Shown piece after piece: positions 23,764-32,034 of a stretch of 64,000 nucleotides of DNA. Within the stretch, counting starts at the first letter, position 1. Every line of letters starts with the position of its first letter. Below the pieces are notes generated by a model. It saw only the letters and a program-made list of their open reading frames with translations. It was not told where the DNA came from and made no database searches. The position numbers and the translations under genes are program-made. Origin of the DNA: Thiomicrospira sp. XS5 (lineage in GTDB: Bacteria; Pseudomonadota; Gammaproteobacteria; Thiomicrospirales; Thiomicrospiraceae); assembly GCF_001507555.1 (NCBI RefSeq), contig NZ_LQBO01000001.1, forward strand, positions 1 to 64,000. The letters are read 5' to 3'.

Positions 23764-24405
23764 ATGTCCAATCAAAAGCTTGTTTCGGTCATTGACTACG
23801 GCATGGGCAATCTGCGCTCCGTCGCCAAGGCCGCAGAACACGTTGCGCCAGAGCAAGTTCGCATTCAAATCACGGACGATGCCGATGTCATCCGTGATTC
23901 GGATGCGGTCATCTTCCCCGGCCAAGGCGCGGCCAAAGCTTGCATGAAGGCCTTGAACGATACCGGCATTGCCCATACCTTAATGGAAGCCGCCGCCGAA
24001 AAACCTTTTTTAGGCATTTGCATGGGGCTACAAGTTTTAATGACGCACAGCCAGGAAAACAATGGCATTGACTGCCTGAACATCCTGCCCGGTGACGTCG
24101 AGCAGTTCGACTTGCAAAATCACCCAGGCCTGAAAATGCCGCACATGGGCTGGAACCAAATCCACCAAACACAAGATCACCCGTTGTGGCACGGCATCGA
24201 ACAAGACAGCCGTTTTTATTTTGTCCACAGTTATTATGTGGTGCCGACGGAAACCGACACCATCGTCGGGGAAACCACACACGGCACCACTTTCGCTTCG
24301 GCCTTGACCAAAGACAAGCTGTTTGCCATCCAGGCCCACCCGGAAAAAAGTGCCGACGCCGGACTGCAATTATTCAAAAACTTTCTGAACTGGGACCAAC
24401 TCTAA
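23764..24405 (+). CDS. hisH: Imidazole glycerol phosphate synthase, glutaminase subunit
   Basis: Class I glutamine amidotransferase that supplies ammonia to HisF. The 213-residue chain has the oxyanion strand FPGQGAAKACM, the nucleophile elbow GICMGLQVL and the His-Glu pair in AIQAHPEKSADAG. It begins 4 bp after hisB, so translation is probably coupled. Codons for HPGLKMPH contain the one-mismatch decamer CCAGGCCTGA (24124-24133). Confidence 0.95.
   Translation: MSNQKLVSVIDYGMGNLRSVAKAAEHVAPEQVRIQITDDADVIRDSDAVIFPGQGAAKACMKALNDTGIAHTLMEAAAEKPFLGICMGLQVLMTHSQENNGIDCLNILPGDVEQFDLQNHPGLKMPHMGWNQIHQTQDHPLWHGIEQDSRFYFVHSYYVVPTETDTIVGETTHGTTFASALTKDKLFAIQAHPEKSADAGLQLFKNFLNWDQL
24124..24133. repeat. 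One-mismatch decamer CCAGGCCTGA inside hisH
   Basis: Encodes Pro-Gly-Leu-Lys, followed by AAAATG. Confidence 0.6.
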
Positions 24406-24456
24406 ACCCAATCAGAATTTTCAAAAAGTAAACCGATTTAATGGAAAAGGAACACC

Positions 24457-25197
24457 ATGCTACTCATCCCAGCAATTGACTTAAAAGACGGCGAATGCGT
24501 ACGACTCCGCCAAGGCCTGATGGAAGACGCCACCGTATTTTCCGGCGACATCGTTGCCATGGCCGAACGCTGGGTCAATGAAGGCGCGCGCCGCCTGCAC
24601 ATGGTTGATCTGAACGGCGCTTTCGAAGGCAAACCCGTCAATGGTTCGGCCGTCTATCAGGTGCGCGAAGCCTTCCCGGAATTGCCGATTCAAATCGGCG
24701 GCGGCATCCGCGATTTAAAAACCATCGAAGCCTATCTTGAAGCCGGTGTCAGCTACTGCATCATCGGCACCAAAGCCGTTCACAACCCTGAGTTCGTCGC
24801 CGAAGCCTGCCAAGCGTTTCCCGGCCACATCATGGTCGGATTGGACGCCAAAGAAGGCATGGTCGCCATCAACGGCTGGGCGGAAGTCACCGACCACCAC
24901 GTGGCCGAACTGGGCAAACAATTTGAAAACGACGGCGTGGAAGCCATTATCTACACCGACATTGGACGAGACGGCATGATGCAAGGCGTCAACATTGAGG
25001 CCACCCAAGCCTTGGCCCAAGCCTTGAACATTCCCATCATCGCTTCCGGCGGCATCACCAATCTCGATGACATCCGCGCTTTGGCCACCATTGAATCCGA
25101 CGGCGTCACCGGCGCCATCACCGGCCGTGCGATTTACGAAGGTTCTTTAAACTTCCGAGAAGGCCAAACCCTTTCCGACGAGCTTTCCAAGGCATAA
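24457..25197 (+). CDS. hisA: ProFAR isomerase HisA
   Basis: Amadori isomerase of the histidine pathway, a beta/alpha barrel of 246 residues. The start [20 protein letters not shown] contains the catalytic Asp, and [12 protein letters not shown] carries the second acid. The phosphate sites IQIGGGIRD and IIASGGITN are clear. AAGGAA lies before the ATG. It sits between hisH and hisF as usual. Confidence 0.96.
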   Translation: MLLIPAIDLKDGECVRLRQGLMEDATVFSGDIVAMAERWVNEGARRLHMVDLNGAFEGKPVNGSAVYQVREAFPELPIQIGGGIRDLKTIEAYLEAGVSYCIIGTKAVHNPEFVAEACQAFPGHIMVGLDAKEGMVAINGWAEVTDHHVAELGKQFENDGVEAIIYTDIGRDGMMQGVNIEATQALAQALNIPIIASGGITNLDDIRALATIESDGVTGAITGRAIYEGSLNFREGQTLSDELSKA

Positions 25198-25207
25198 GGA
25201 TCGACAC

Positions 25208-25981
25208 ATGAGTTTAGCGAAACGCATTATTCCCTGCCTGGACGTCGATAATGGTCGCGTCGTCAAAGGTGTCCAGTTCGTGGACATCCGTGACGCCGGC
25301 GATCCGGTCGAAGTCGCCAAACGCTACGACCAGCAAGGCGCTGACGAAATCACCTTTTTGGACATCACCGCCACCGCCCACGAGCGCGACACCATCGTTC
25401 ACGTGGTCGAAGAAGTTGCCAGTCAGGTATTTATTCCCTTAACCGTCGGCGGCGGCATCCGCTCGGTCGATGACATTCGAAAAATGCTCAACGCCGGTGC
25501 CGATAAAGTCGCCATCAATTCGGCGGCCATCTTCAATCCCGGCTTCGTACAAGAAGCCTGCGACACCTTTGGCTCACAATGCATTGTCGTCGCCATCGAC
25601 GCCAAAAAGGTCAGTCTGGACGGCGAACCGGACAAATGGGAAATCTTTACCCATGGCGGCCGTAAAGAAACCGGCATCGACGCCATTGAATGGGCTCAGA
25701 AAATGGAAGCGCTCGGCGCCGGTGAACTGCTACTCACCAGCATGGATCGCGACGGCACCAAAAGCGGTTTCGACATCGAACTCACACGCCGCATCGCGGA
25801 TAGTGTTAAAATCCCCGTCATCGCATCCGGCGGCGTCGGTGAACTATCGCATCTCTGCGACGGCATTCAACTCGGCCACGCCGAGGCCGTCCTCGCCGCC
25901 AGCATCTTTCACTTTGGTGAACACACCGTACAGGAAGCCAAAAAAATGATGCAAGCATCCGGAATTGAGGTACGACTATGA
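25208..25981 (+). CDS. hisF: Imidazole glycerol phosphate synthase, cyclase subunit
   Basis: Barrel enzyme that forms imidazole glycerol phosphate and AICAR with ammonia from HisH. The 257-residue chain starts [21 protein letters not shown] with the catalytic Asp, followed by the phosphate loops TVGGGIRSV and IASGGVGE and the second acid in [13 protein letters not shown]. Its stop overlaps the hisE start (ATGA). Confidence 0.96.
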   Translation: MSLAKRIIPCLDVDNGRVVKGVQFVDIRDAGDPVEVAKRYDQQGADEITFLDITATAHERDTIVHVVEEVASQVFIPLTVGGGIRSVDDIRKMLNAGADKVAINSAAIFNPGFVQEACDTFGSQCIVVAIDAKKVSLDGEPDKWEIFTHGGRKETGIDAIEWAQKMEALGAGELLLTSMDRDGTKSGFDIELTRRIADSVKIPVIASGGVGELSHLCDGIQLGHAEAVLAASIFHFGEHTVQEAKKMMQASGIEVRL

Positions 25982-26331
25982 GCGACCAAGCCACAAACGA
26001 TATATTGTCACAACTAGACGCGGTTCTGGAAGCCCGAAAATCCGAATCGGCGGACGCTTCCTACGTAGCCAGCCTCTACGCGAAAGGCATTGACAAAATA
26101 CTTAAAAAAGTCGGCGAAGAAGCAACGGAAACCGTGATGGCGGCCAAAGATGCCGAATACACCGGCAAAACCGACAACCTGGTTTACGAAGTCGCCGACC
26201 TATGGTTCCATACACTGATACTGCTCTCCCAACAGGGGCGCTCCAGTGAGGATGTCACACAAGAATTACAAAGACGTTTTGGCCTATCCGGCCACGAAGA
26301 AAAGGCGAGTCGTTCACAAAACGACTCATAA
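25978..26331 (+). CDS. hisE: Phosphoribosyl-ATP pyrophosphatase
   Basis: Second step of histidine synthesis. The all-alpha MazG-like fold of 117 residues contains [16 protein letters not shown] with the metal-binding acids and the second pair in YEVADLWFH. It is a stand-alone HisE. The partner cyclohydrolase HisI, often encoded between hisF and hisE or fused to it, is absent from the cluster, with hisF and hisE overlapping by 4 bp. Confidence 0.93.
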   Translation: MSDQATNDILSQLDAVLEARKSESADASYVASLYAKGIDKILKKVGEEATETVMAAKDAEYTGKTDNLVYEVADLWFHTLILLSQQGRSSEDVTQELQRRFGLSGHEEKASRSQNDS

Positions 26332-26355
26332 CCAAACCCAAACAGGAACTTAACC

Positions 26356-26676
26356 ATGACCTCTGAAAAAAGCATTTTCAGTCGGATTATCGACAAAGAA
26401 ATTCCGTCTGAAATCGTCTATGAAGATGAAAAATGTATCGTGATCAACGATATCAACCCGAAAGCCCGTGTGCACTTGCTTGTCATTCCCAAAAAGCCCA
26501 TCCCAACCTTATTTGATCTGGCGCCGGAAGACAAAGACCTCATGGGCCACATGATGCTTTTATTGCCGCAATTGGCGCAATCCCAAGGGTTGGACGGTTT
26601 CAAAACCCAGATCAACACCGGCGAATCCGGTGGACAAGAAGTGTTCCACATCCATATCCACATCCTGGGTGAATAA
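26356..26676 (+). CDS. Histidine triad (HIT) family protein
   Basis: HinT-like purine nucleotide hydrolase or phosphoramidase. The 106 residues contain SIFSRIIDKEIPSEIVYEDE at the N-terminus and the HIT motif HIHIHIL at the very end. The chain stops two residues after the motif (GE), so the 10-15 residue C-terminal segment usual in HinT is missing. It trails the his cluster by 24 bp. HIT genes often follow hisE in bacteria, but a role in histidine synthesis is not established. Confidence 0.88.
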   Translation: MTSEKSIFSRIIDKEIPSEIVYEDEKCIVINDINPKARVHLLVIPKKPIPTLFDLAPEDKDLMGHMMLLLPQLAQSQGLDGFKTQINTGESGGQEVFHIHIHILGE

Positions 26677-26700
26677 CAAATTCGATTAAACCAATCGCGT

Positions 26701-26720
26701 AAATCACATCGAAGTGATTT
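26701..26720. other. Inverted repeat between the HIT gene and tatA
   Basis: AAATCAC and GTGATTT separated by 6 bp, 24 bp after the HIT stop. No T-run follows on the plus strand, so it is not a typical intrinsic terminator. It abuts the tatA -35 and could be an operator. Confidence 0.35.
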
Positions 26721-26748
26721 GAAAAAAGACATTAGACTCTGCTATTAT
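26719..26748 (+). promoter_or_regulatory. Sigma-70 promoter of tatABC
   Basis: TTGAAA (26719-26724), an 18-bp spacer and TATTAT (26743-26748), 48 bp before the tatA ATG. Confidence 0.55.
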
Positions 26749-26795
26749 TAGCGGTCATTTTACGAAAGGCCACCCTTTTTTACTGGAGAAACAAA

Positions 26796-27047
26796 ATGGG
26801 CATCAGCATTTGGCAATTACTCATCATTCTAGCAATCGTTTTGGTCCTGTTCGGTGCCAAACGCCTTAAAAACGTCGGTTCGGATCTAGGCGGCGCCATC
26901 AAAGGCTTTAAAAAAGCCGTTTCGGAAGACGAGAAGAAAGACGAAGCCGTCGGCGAGCAAAAGCTTGAGAAAAAAGACGACGAAAACGTTTTTGACGTTA
27001 AAGCCGAAGAAAAAGTGGACGAAAAGAAAGACGACTCCAAAGCGTAA
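26796..27047 (+). CDS. tatA: Twin-arginine translocase subunit TatA
   Basis: Forms the pore of the Tat system, which exports folded proteins. The 83-residue chain has the short N-terminal helix [21 protein letters not shown] with the FGAKRL hinge and an amphipathic [14 protein letters not shown] helix. A highly charged Lys/Glu/Asp tail follows. ACTGGAG lies before the ATG. It is the first gene of tatABC. Confidence 0.95.
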   Translation: MGISIWQLLIILAIVLVLFGAKRLKNVGSDLGGAIKGFKKAVSEDEKKDEAVGEQKLEKKDDENVFDVKAEEKVDEKKDDSKA

Positions 27048-27104
27048 TCACGCTTTCGCCTTTCCCTCCTTTTCTGTCTGCATATAACTATAGGCATGCG
27101 CTAG

Positions 27105-27599
27105 ATGTTTGATATCGGTTTTCTGGAAATCATCGTCATTTTGGTCATTACCCTGATTGTCATCGGCCCTGAACGCATGCCTGAAGTCGCGCGTAAAATC
27201 GGCCAATTCGTCGGCAAGACCAAGCGCTTCATCAATTCCGTTAAAGACAACAGTGAAATCAGCGAGACGGTGCGCGAATTGCAACATTCCATGAACTTGG
27301 AAGAAGAGCGCAAAAAAATCGAGTCCGTCACGCACGGTCTGCAAGATGACCTCACCAATATGCAAGACGAGTTTGGCATCGACGAGCTTTCCCGACCGTT
27401 TGGGCAAGACCCAAACCAAACCGCCGAAGGCTCTCAGTTCAATAAGGCACCGACCCAACCTGTTTTACCCGGTTCGCAGGACGACACGCCCCAAACCGAC
27501 GACCAACCGGTGAAAGCGGAAACTTCCGAAAAACCGCCCGAAAAAACAGCGACACAAACGGCCGAAGCCAGCAGCGCGGAAACAAATAAACAGTCATGA
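27105..27599 (+). CDS. tatB: Twin-arginine translocase subunit TatB
   Basis: Part of the Tat signal-peptide receptor with TatC. It has 164 residues: the N-terminal helix FDIGFLEIIVILVITLIVIGPERMPEVAR (first part, with the TatB-type GPERMPE hinge), then a long charged amphipathic helix to about residue 95. The low-complexity tail is rich in Pro, Thr and Glu. It overlaps tatC by 4 bp. Confidence 0.93.
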   Translation: MFDIGFLEIIVILVITLIVIGPERMPEVARKIGQFVGKTKRFINSVKDNSEISETVRELQHSMNLEEERKKIESVTHGLQDDLTNMQDEFGIDELSRPFGQDPNQTAEGSQFNKAPTQPVLPGSQDDTPQTDDQPVKAETSEKPPEKTATQTAEASSAETNKQS

Positions 27600-28726
27600 G
27601 CGATAGTGCCCTACCCCCTAATGATAAGGAAATGACGCTCGTCCAGCACTTGCTGGAGCTGAGAAACTCCGTCACCAAAGCCATCCTGGCCATTTTGGTG
27701 CTGTTCGTGATTCTGTTCCCGTTCGCGAACGACCTCTACATTTACATTTCCGAGCCGCTCTCACGCTTCTTGCCGGAAGGCACCAGCATGATTGCCACCG
27801 GCGTCGCCTCGCCGTTCCTGACGCCGTTCAAATTAAGCTTGGTGTTGGCCATCTATCTGGCGATGCCTTATTTGCTGTATCAACTCTGGACCTTTATCGC
27901 GCCGGCCCTGTACAAGCATGAACGCCAACTGGTCGGGCCTTTGTTGTTCTTCAGCTCCTTCCTGTTCTACGCCGGTGGCGCCTTTGCTTATTATGCGGTC
28001 TTCCCGCTGGTATTTGGCTTCTTGTCCACCGCCGCCCCGGAAGGCGTCACCATTGCCACCGATATCGCACTCTATCTCGATTTTGTCATCAAAATGTTCT
28101 TTGCTTTCGGGCTGGCCTTTGAAGTCCCGATTGTCGTCGTGCTGCTCATACTGACGCGAATGGTCTCACCGCAAAAATTATCGCACGCTCGCCCATACGT
28201 CGTCGTCGGCGCTTTCATTGTGGGCATGTTGTTGACGCCACCGGACATCGTCTCGCAAACCTTATTGGCCGTACCAATGTGGTTGCTATACGAAGCTGGG
28301 ATCATTGTCGGGCGAACCGTCTTAAAAGCGCGTAAATCGGACGACGACGATGACGGAGACGACACGAATCCACCGGATCAGCCAAATCAACCAAACACGC
28401 CATCTTCGGGCGCAACCAGCAAACGGCAGGCTCCACCGGAAACGGAAGATGACGAGGAATTCGATACCCGTTACGCCGACCAACTGGAAGACGACGAAGA
28501 CTGGGATCGAACCTTTGATGAAATCGACTCGGAATTTGCCATCCTAGAACGCGAGCATCAAAAACGCAAAGCGGAAGAAGAAGCGCGCAACAACGCGGAT
28601 AAGCCAGCGGGAGAGGACGCCAATGACACCGACAAAACGGATGAAAAGGACACCTCGTCTGACCAACCTTCGGACTCGACCAAGCCGTCCGACGATTCAT
28701 CCAAAGCGGACAAATCGGATAAATAA
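27596..28726 (+). CDS. tatC: Twin-arginine translocase subunit TatC with a long acidic tail
   Basis: Six-helix membrane core of the Tat receptor. Residues 1-245 are canonical: N-terminal MTLVQHLLELRN with the conserved Glu, then FIAPALYKHER, and VVGAFIVGMLLTPPDIVSQ near the C-terminal helices. Residues from about 250 to 376 are an unusual hydrophilic extension rich in Asp, Glu, Lys and Ser. Most TatC proteins end near 250-260 residues. A terminator follows the stop. Confidence 0.94.
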   Translation: MSDSALPPNDKEMTLVQHLLELRNSVTKAILAILVLFVILFPFANDLYIYISEPLSRFLPEGTSMIATGVASPFLTPFKLSLVLAIYLAMPYLLYQLWTFIAPALYKHERQLVGPLLFFSSFLFYAGGAFAYYAVFPLVFGFLSTAAPEGVTIATDIALYLDFVIKMFFAFGLAFEVPIVVVLLILTRMVSPQKLSHARPYVVVGAFIVGMLLTPPDIVSQTLLAVPMWLLYEAGIIVGRTVLKARKSDDDDDGDDTNPPDQPNQPNTPSSGATSKRQAPPETEDDEEFDTRYADQLEDDEDWDRTFDEIDSEFAILEREHQKRKAEEEARNNADKPAGEDANDTDKTDEKDTSSDQPSDSTKPSDDSSKADKSDK

Positions 28727-28731
28727 TCCCC

Positions 28732-28757
28732 AAAACCGACCAGGCCTAGTCGGTTTT
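28732..28757 (+). terminator. tatC terminator, imperfect palindrome core
   Basis: AAAACCGAC and GTCGGTTTT form a 9-bp stem with CAGGCCTA as loop. The centre is CCAGGCCTAG (28740-28749), the iterated decamer with one change. The hairpin is 5 bp after the tatC stop. Confidence 0.7.
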
Positions 28758-28784
28758 CGTCCATTCCCATTTCGGATCTCTCGG

Positions 28785-30527
28785 TTGCTGCCGGTTTTAT
28801 TCAGCCTGATCACCCTCCCCGTGTTTGCTGAAACGCTGAACAACACTCTCGCCAACCACCCTTCGCCTTATCTCGCCATGCACAGCCAGGATCCAGTTCA
28901 CTGGCAAGAGTGGCAAGCGTCGGTTCTGAAAGACGCCCAGCGTGACAACAAACTGATTTTTCTGTCCAGCGGCTATTTTGCCTGCCACTGGTGCCATGTC
29001 ATGCAACAAGAAAATTACCAGGATAAAAACGTCGCCCGCCTGTTGAATCAACACTTCATCCCGATCAAAATCGACCGCGAACTTTCACCGGATCTGGATC
29101 ACTACTTAATTGACTTCGCCGAAAAGGCCGCCGGACACGCCGGTTGGCCTCAGCACGTGATTCTCACCCCTAACGGCCTGCCCTTTTTCGCGTTCGTTTA
29201 TCAACCCAAACCCCAATTACTCAAAACCCTTAACCGCGTGCAACAACTGTGGCAAGCGGATCCAAAACGTATTATCCAGGCGGCCGAAAGTGGCTTAAAT
29301 GAAACACCGCCCCAACCGAAACAAACCCGACGGCCACCCCTGACGCTGACGCTCGCGGCATTCCAACAGCGCTTTAATAACGAACTCGGCCATCAAATGG
29401 ACGACCTCAGCGGCGGTTTAAAAGGCAGCCATAAATTCCCGAACGCCAGCGTGTTATGGGCAGCATTGCAACCCAACAATACTGACGATTCTCAAGCCGA
29501 ACATCGGCACGACTGGCTGCAATTGACATTGGACCAGATGCAGTCACAACATTTATTCGACCACATTCACGGCGGCTTTTACCGCTACACCGTCGACCCG
29601 GAGTGGCAAACTCCACACTTCGAAAAAATGCTCTACACCCAAGCTCAATTGGCCCAAGTGTATTTTCGTGCCGCACGGATTTTCCAACGCGACGATTATC
29701 TCGACACCGCGCGCCAAACACTGCGCTATGCCGAACAACACCTTTGGAACCCGGCAACACGCCTGTTTCGCGGCAGCCAATCCGCCATTGACGATCAACA
29801 AGTGGAAGGCGGCCCCTACCTGTGGACAAAACCTGAATTACAGGCTCGCCTGACACCCGCGGAATATGCCGAAATTGACCAGGCCTGGGCATTACAGGGC
29901 GCCGCACCCTATGAAGCCGGCTGGCACCCCAAACCGACCGACCAACACTGGACCTCAATTCGTCGCAAACTGCAACGTGCACCGGACGACATCCCCACCG
30001 ACGACAAAAGTTTGCTGGGCTGGAACGGATTGATGCTTTCGGCTTACGCCGAGGCCGTTCGACAAGATGCCGCCAATCGAGCACATTGGCGGGCACAAGC
30101 CAAACAGCTTGCCAAACGTCTGATCGAACTCATGCAACAGCCGCAACCACCACGCGCCCTATCACTCGACAACCAACCGATCGGGCAGGCCAACCTGCAA
30201 GACTACGCTTATGTTCTGCAAGGTTTGAAAGATTGGCAAACCCAAGCCACTACGCCCGCGTTAAAACAGGCCATTCACACCTTGCAACAGCAGGCGACAC
30301 AGCGATTCTTCAGCCCAGAAGGCTGGCATTTCAGCGATGCGCCCCTGTTGCCTGGCCAAGTCGGGCACTGGGCCTTACCGGACGACGCTCTCCCCAGCCC
30401 AACCGCCATTTTGGATTGCGGAAACGCCGCACATCTGGCACACTCTCAAACGGAAATCGCACGTTATCCACTGCGTTACGCCAGTTACGGACACGCTTTG
30501 AATTGTCCGGAATCGAAATCAAACTAA
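28785..30527 (+). CDS. DUF255/YyaL-type thioredoxin-like protein with signal peptide
   Basis: The N-terminal thioredoxin-like DUF255 domain has the hallmark ACHWCHVMQQENYQD (CxxC), followed by GWPQHVILTPNGLPFF. An alpha/alpha-toroid region follows with GGFYRYTVDPEWQTPHFEKM, YLWTKPEL and LLGWNGLMLSAYAEA. No ATG or GTG exists between the tatC stop and the mature protein. I place the start at TTG 28785, which gives a plausible signal peptide (LLPVLFSLITLPVFAET). The open frame extends back into tatC to an ATG at 28623, but that would run through the terminator. At about 580 residues it is shorter than the usual 650-700. Function is unproven. Confidence 0.75.
   Translation: MLPVLFSLITLPVFAETLNNTLANHPSPYLAMHSQDPVHWQEWQASVLKDAQRDNKLIFLSSGYFACHWCHVMQQENYQDKNVARLLNQHFIPIKIDRELSPDLDHYLIDFAEKAAGHAGWPQHVILTPNGLPFFAFVYQPKPQLLKTLNRVQQLWQADPKRIIQAAESGLNETPPQPKQTRRPPLTLTLAAFQQRFNNELGHQMDDLSGGLKGSHKFPNASVLWAALQPNNTDDSQAEHRHDWLQLTLDQMQSQHLFDHIHGGFYRYTVDPEWQTPHFEKMLYTQAQLAQVYFRAARIFQRDDYLDTARQTLRYAEQHLWNPATRLFRGSQSAIDDQQVEGGPYLWTKPELQARLTPAEYAEIDQAWALQGAAPYEAGWHPKPTDQHWTSIRRKLQRAPDDIPTDDKSLLGWNGLMLSAYAEAVRQDAANRAHWRAQAKQLAKRLIELMQQPQPPRALSLDNQPIGQANLQDYAYVLQGLKDWQTQATTPALKQAIHTLQQQATQRFFSPEGWHFSDAPLLPGQVGHWALPDDALPSPTAILDCGNAAHLAHSQTEIARYPLRYASYGHALNCPESKSN
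29879..29888. repeat. CCAGGCCTGG copy inside the DUF255 gene
   Basis: Exact decamer encoding Asp-Gln-Ala-Trp in frame (Gln CAG, Ala GCC, Trp TGG), preceded by GAAATTGA. Confidence 0.9.
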
Positions 30528-30554
30528 GGAAAGTACACATCGCATGAGGGCGCT

Positions 30555-31241
30555 ATGGGGTTATTGATCGTCGGGTTTATTTTATTGTTTGCGGTGACCT
30601 CGCTGCCCAATCTGTGGACCAATTACATCCTCAAAAAACACCGTCAGCCGCACCCCGATATTCCCGGCACCGGCGGCCAGTTCGCCGAACATTTGATTAA
30701 AAAGTATCAATTGCCGGTGACTCTAGAAGAAACAACAAGCGGCGATCACTATGACCCCATCGACAAGGTCGTGCGCATTTCGTCGGAAAATTACCATTCC
30801 AATTCGCTGACCGCCATCACCACCGTGGCGCACGAAATCGGTCACGCTCTGCAAGATCAAGCCAACTACGAACCCTTGATGCAGCGTACGGTGCTGATTG
30901 AGCGTTCACAATGGATGCAAAAATTCAGCGGTATCGCGCTAATGGCCACGCCGGTGCTGATTCCGCTATTGCACACACCGTTGATTGGCCTGGTGACCTT
31001 CGGCGCTGGATTTATCGCCATGGGCGTGCCGGTCATCATCCACCTCACCACCTTGCCGGTGGAATTCGACGCCAGCTACAAACGCGCTTTGCCCTTGCTC
31101 AAGGAAGGCGAATATCTGGACGACGCCGACTTGAAAACGGCCCGTAAAATCCTCCAGGCCTGCGCCTTGACCTATGTGGCCGCATCCTTATCGAGTCTGT
31201 TTAATTTATGGAAATGGATTCGCGCCATCAAAGGACGTTAA
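30555..31241 (+). CDS. Neutral zinc metallopeptidase, YugP type
   Basis: Membrane protein of 228 residues. An N-terminal helix precedes the zinc-protease motif HEIGHALQD near residue 96 within TTVAHEIGHALQDQANYEP. Two hydrophobic segments follow at about 128-165, with LPVEFDASYKRAL supplying the third ligand region. This matches the YugP-like zinc peptidase family (Zn_peptidase_2). It follows the DUF255 gene by 27 bp. Its substrates are unknown. Confidence 0.85.
   Translation: MGLLIVGFILLFAVTSLPNLWTNYILKKHRQPHPDIPGTGGQFAEHLIKKYQLPVTLEETTSGDHYDPIDKVVRISSENYHSNSLTAITTVAHEIGHALQDQANYEPLMQRTVLIERSQWMQKFSGIALMATPVLIPLLHTPLIGLVTFGAGFIAMGVPVIIHLTTLPVEFDASYKRALPLLKEGEYLDDADLKTARKILQACALTYVAASLSSLFNLWKWIRAIKGR
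31154..31163. repeat. One-mismatch decamer CCAGGCCTGC in the YugP-type gene
   Basis: Encodes Leu-Gln-Ala-Cys. The last base is C in place of G, so Trp of the common Gln-Ala-Trp reading becomes Cys. Confidence 0.6.
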
Positions 31242-31267
31242 TAGATTCAGAAAACAGGCGTCTGACA

Positions 31268-31963
31268 TTATTGACCGGAAGCCCGCGCCAACACCCAGAC
31301 CTGTATCCGCAATTCAGGAAATCGTTTTTTCAACACCGACACCAATGCTTCCATAGTGGCGCCGGTGGTCATCACATCGTCCACCAGCGCCACTTCGCTC
31401 AGACCGTGCAAATCGGTCTCCGACGTCAGTGCAAAAGCGCTTTTCAGATTTCGACGACGGTCTTTGGCATTCAATAACGCTTGCGGTGGCGTTTGCTTGG
31501 TCCGCATCACCGACTGCGACAACACCGGTAGCCCTGTCCCTTTCGACAAGGATTTCGCCAACTCATAGGCTTGATTGAAACCGCGTTCCAGCAGACGGTT
31601 GACGTGTAACGGCACCGGAATCAAGGCCTCCACGCCGCCCACCTCTAAATGCGGTGCCCAGAGTTCGGCCAATAACCGAGCTTGATAGAGTTGCTCGTGA
31701 TATTTCAATCCCTGAATCAAATCCGCCACCACCGTTTCGTAGCGAAACCCCGCCTGAGTTTGCGCAAAGCTCGGTGCCTGAGCCAAACAGGCGCCGCAGA
31801 CCTGAGGTGCCGACAGGGCCGGCAAGGGCTCGCCGCACACAGGGCACGCCACCCCAGGCCTGGCCATTTTTGCAATGACCGCCTCGGACAAATCCAAATC
31901 CTGCCCGGACGCATCCGACACCACACAGGTCGGCGGAAACAACCACTTTTCAAACGACTTCAT
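31268..31963 (-). CDS. comF: ComF family phosphoribosyltransferase-like protein
   Basis: Cytoplasmic protein linked to natural transformation, thought to help handle incoming single-stranded DNA. The N-terminal zinc ribbon shows CPVCGEPLP and CGACLA. The phosphoribosyltransferase-like domain has LIPVPLHVNRLLERGFNQA and the PRPP motif VALVDDVMTTGATM. The 231-residue length is typical. It is divergent from bioB with a 71-bp gap. Codons for Met-Ala-Arg-Pro-Gly near residue 33 contain an exact copy of the iterated palindrome. Confidence 0.93.
   Translation of the reverse strand: MKSFEKWLFPPTCVVSDASGQDLDLSEAVIAKMARPGVACPVCGEPLPALSAPQVCGACLAQAPSFAQTQAGFRYETVVADLIQGLKYHEQLYQARLLAELWAPHLEVGGVEALIPVPLHVNRLLERGFNQAYELAKSLSKGTGLPVLSQSVMRTKQTPPQALLNAKDRRRNLKSAFALTSETDLHGLSEVALVDDVMTTGATMEALVSVLKKRFPELRIQVWVLARASGQ
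31854..31863. repeat. CCAGGCCTGG copy inside comF
   Basis: Exact decamer read on the minus strand as Ala-Arg-Pro-Gly. On the plus strand it is followed by CCATTTTT, an A/T tract three bases out. Confidence 0.9.
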
Positions 31964-31974
31964 ATTTCTTAAGA

Positions 31975-32001
31975 TTGTTGAACGGCTAAATACGCTATAA
32001 T
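31975..32001 (+). promoter_or_regulatory. Promoter region of bioBFHC
   Basis: TATAAT at 31996-32001 with TTGTTG 15 bp upstream (31975-31980), 33 bp before the bioB ATG. The repeats ATTGTTG (31974-31980) and CAACAAT (32016-32022) flank the -10 as an inverted pair. The spacing does not match the BirA operator, so any regulator is unknown. Confidence 0.45.
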
Positions 32002-32034
32002 AACGTAACGATACGCAACAATGGAAAGAAGAAT

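Noticed and set aside
29407-30096. 229-residue minus-strand frame inside the DUF255 gene
   Set aside because: Arg-rich translation typical of the reverse strand of a GC-biased gene; the sense frame has clear conserved motifs.
31974-32022. BirA operator at bioB
   Set aside because: ATTGTTG and CAACAAT form an inverted pair, but with 35 bp between them and without the GGTTTACAA-type halves, so it does not match the known BirA site.
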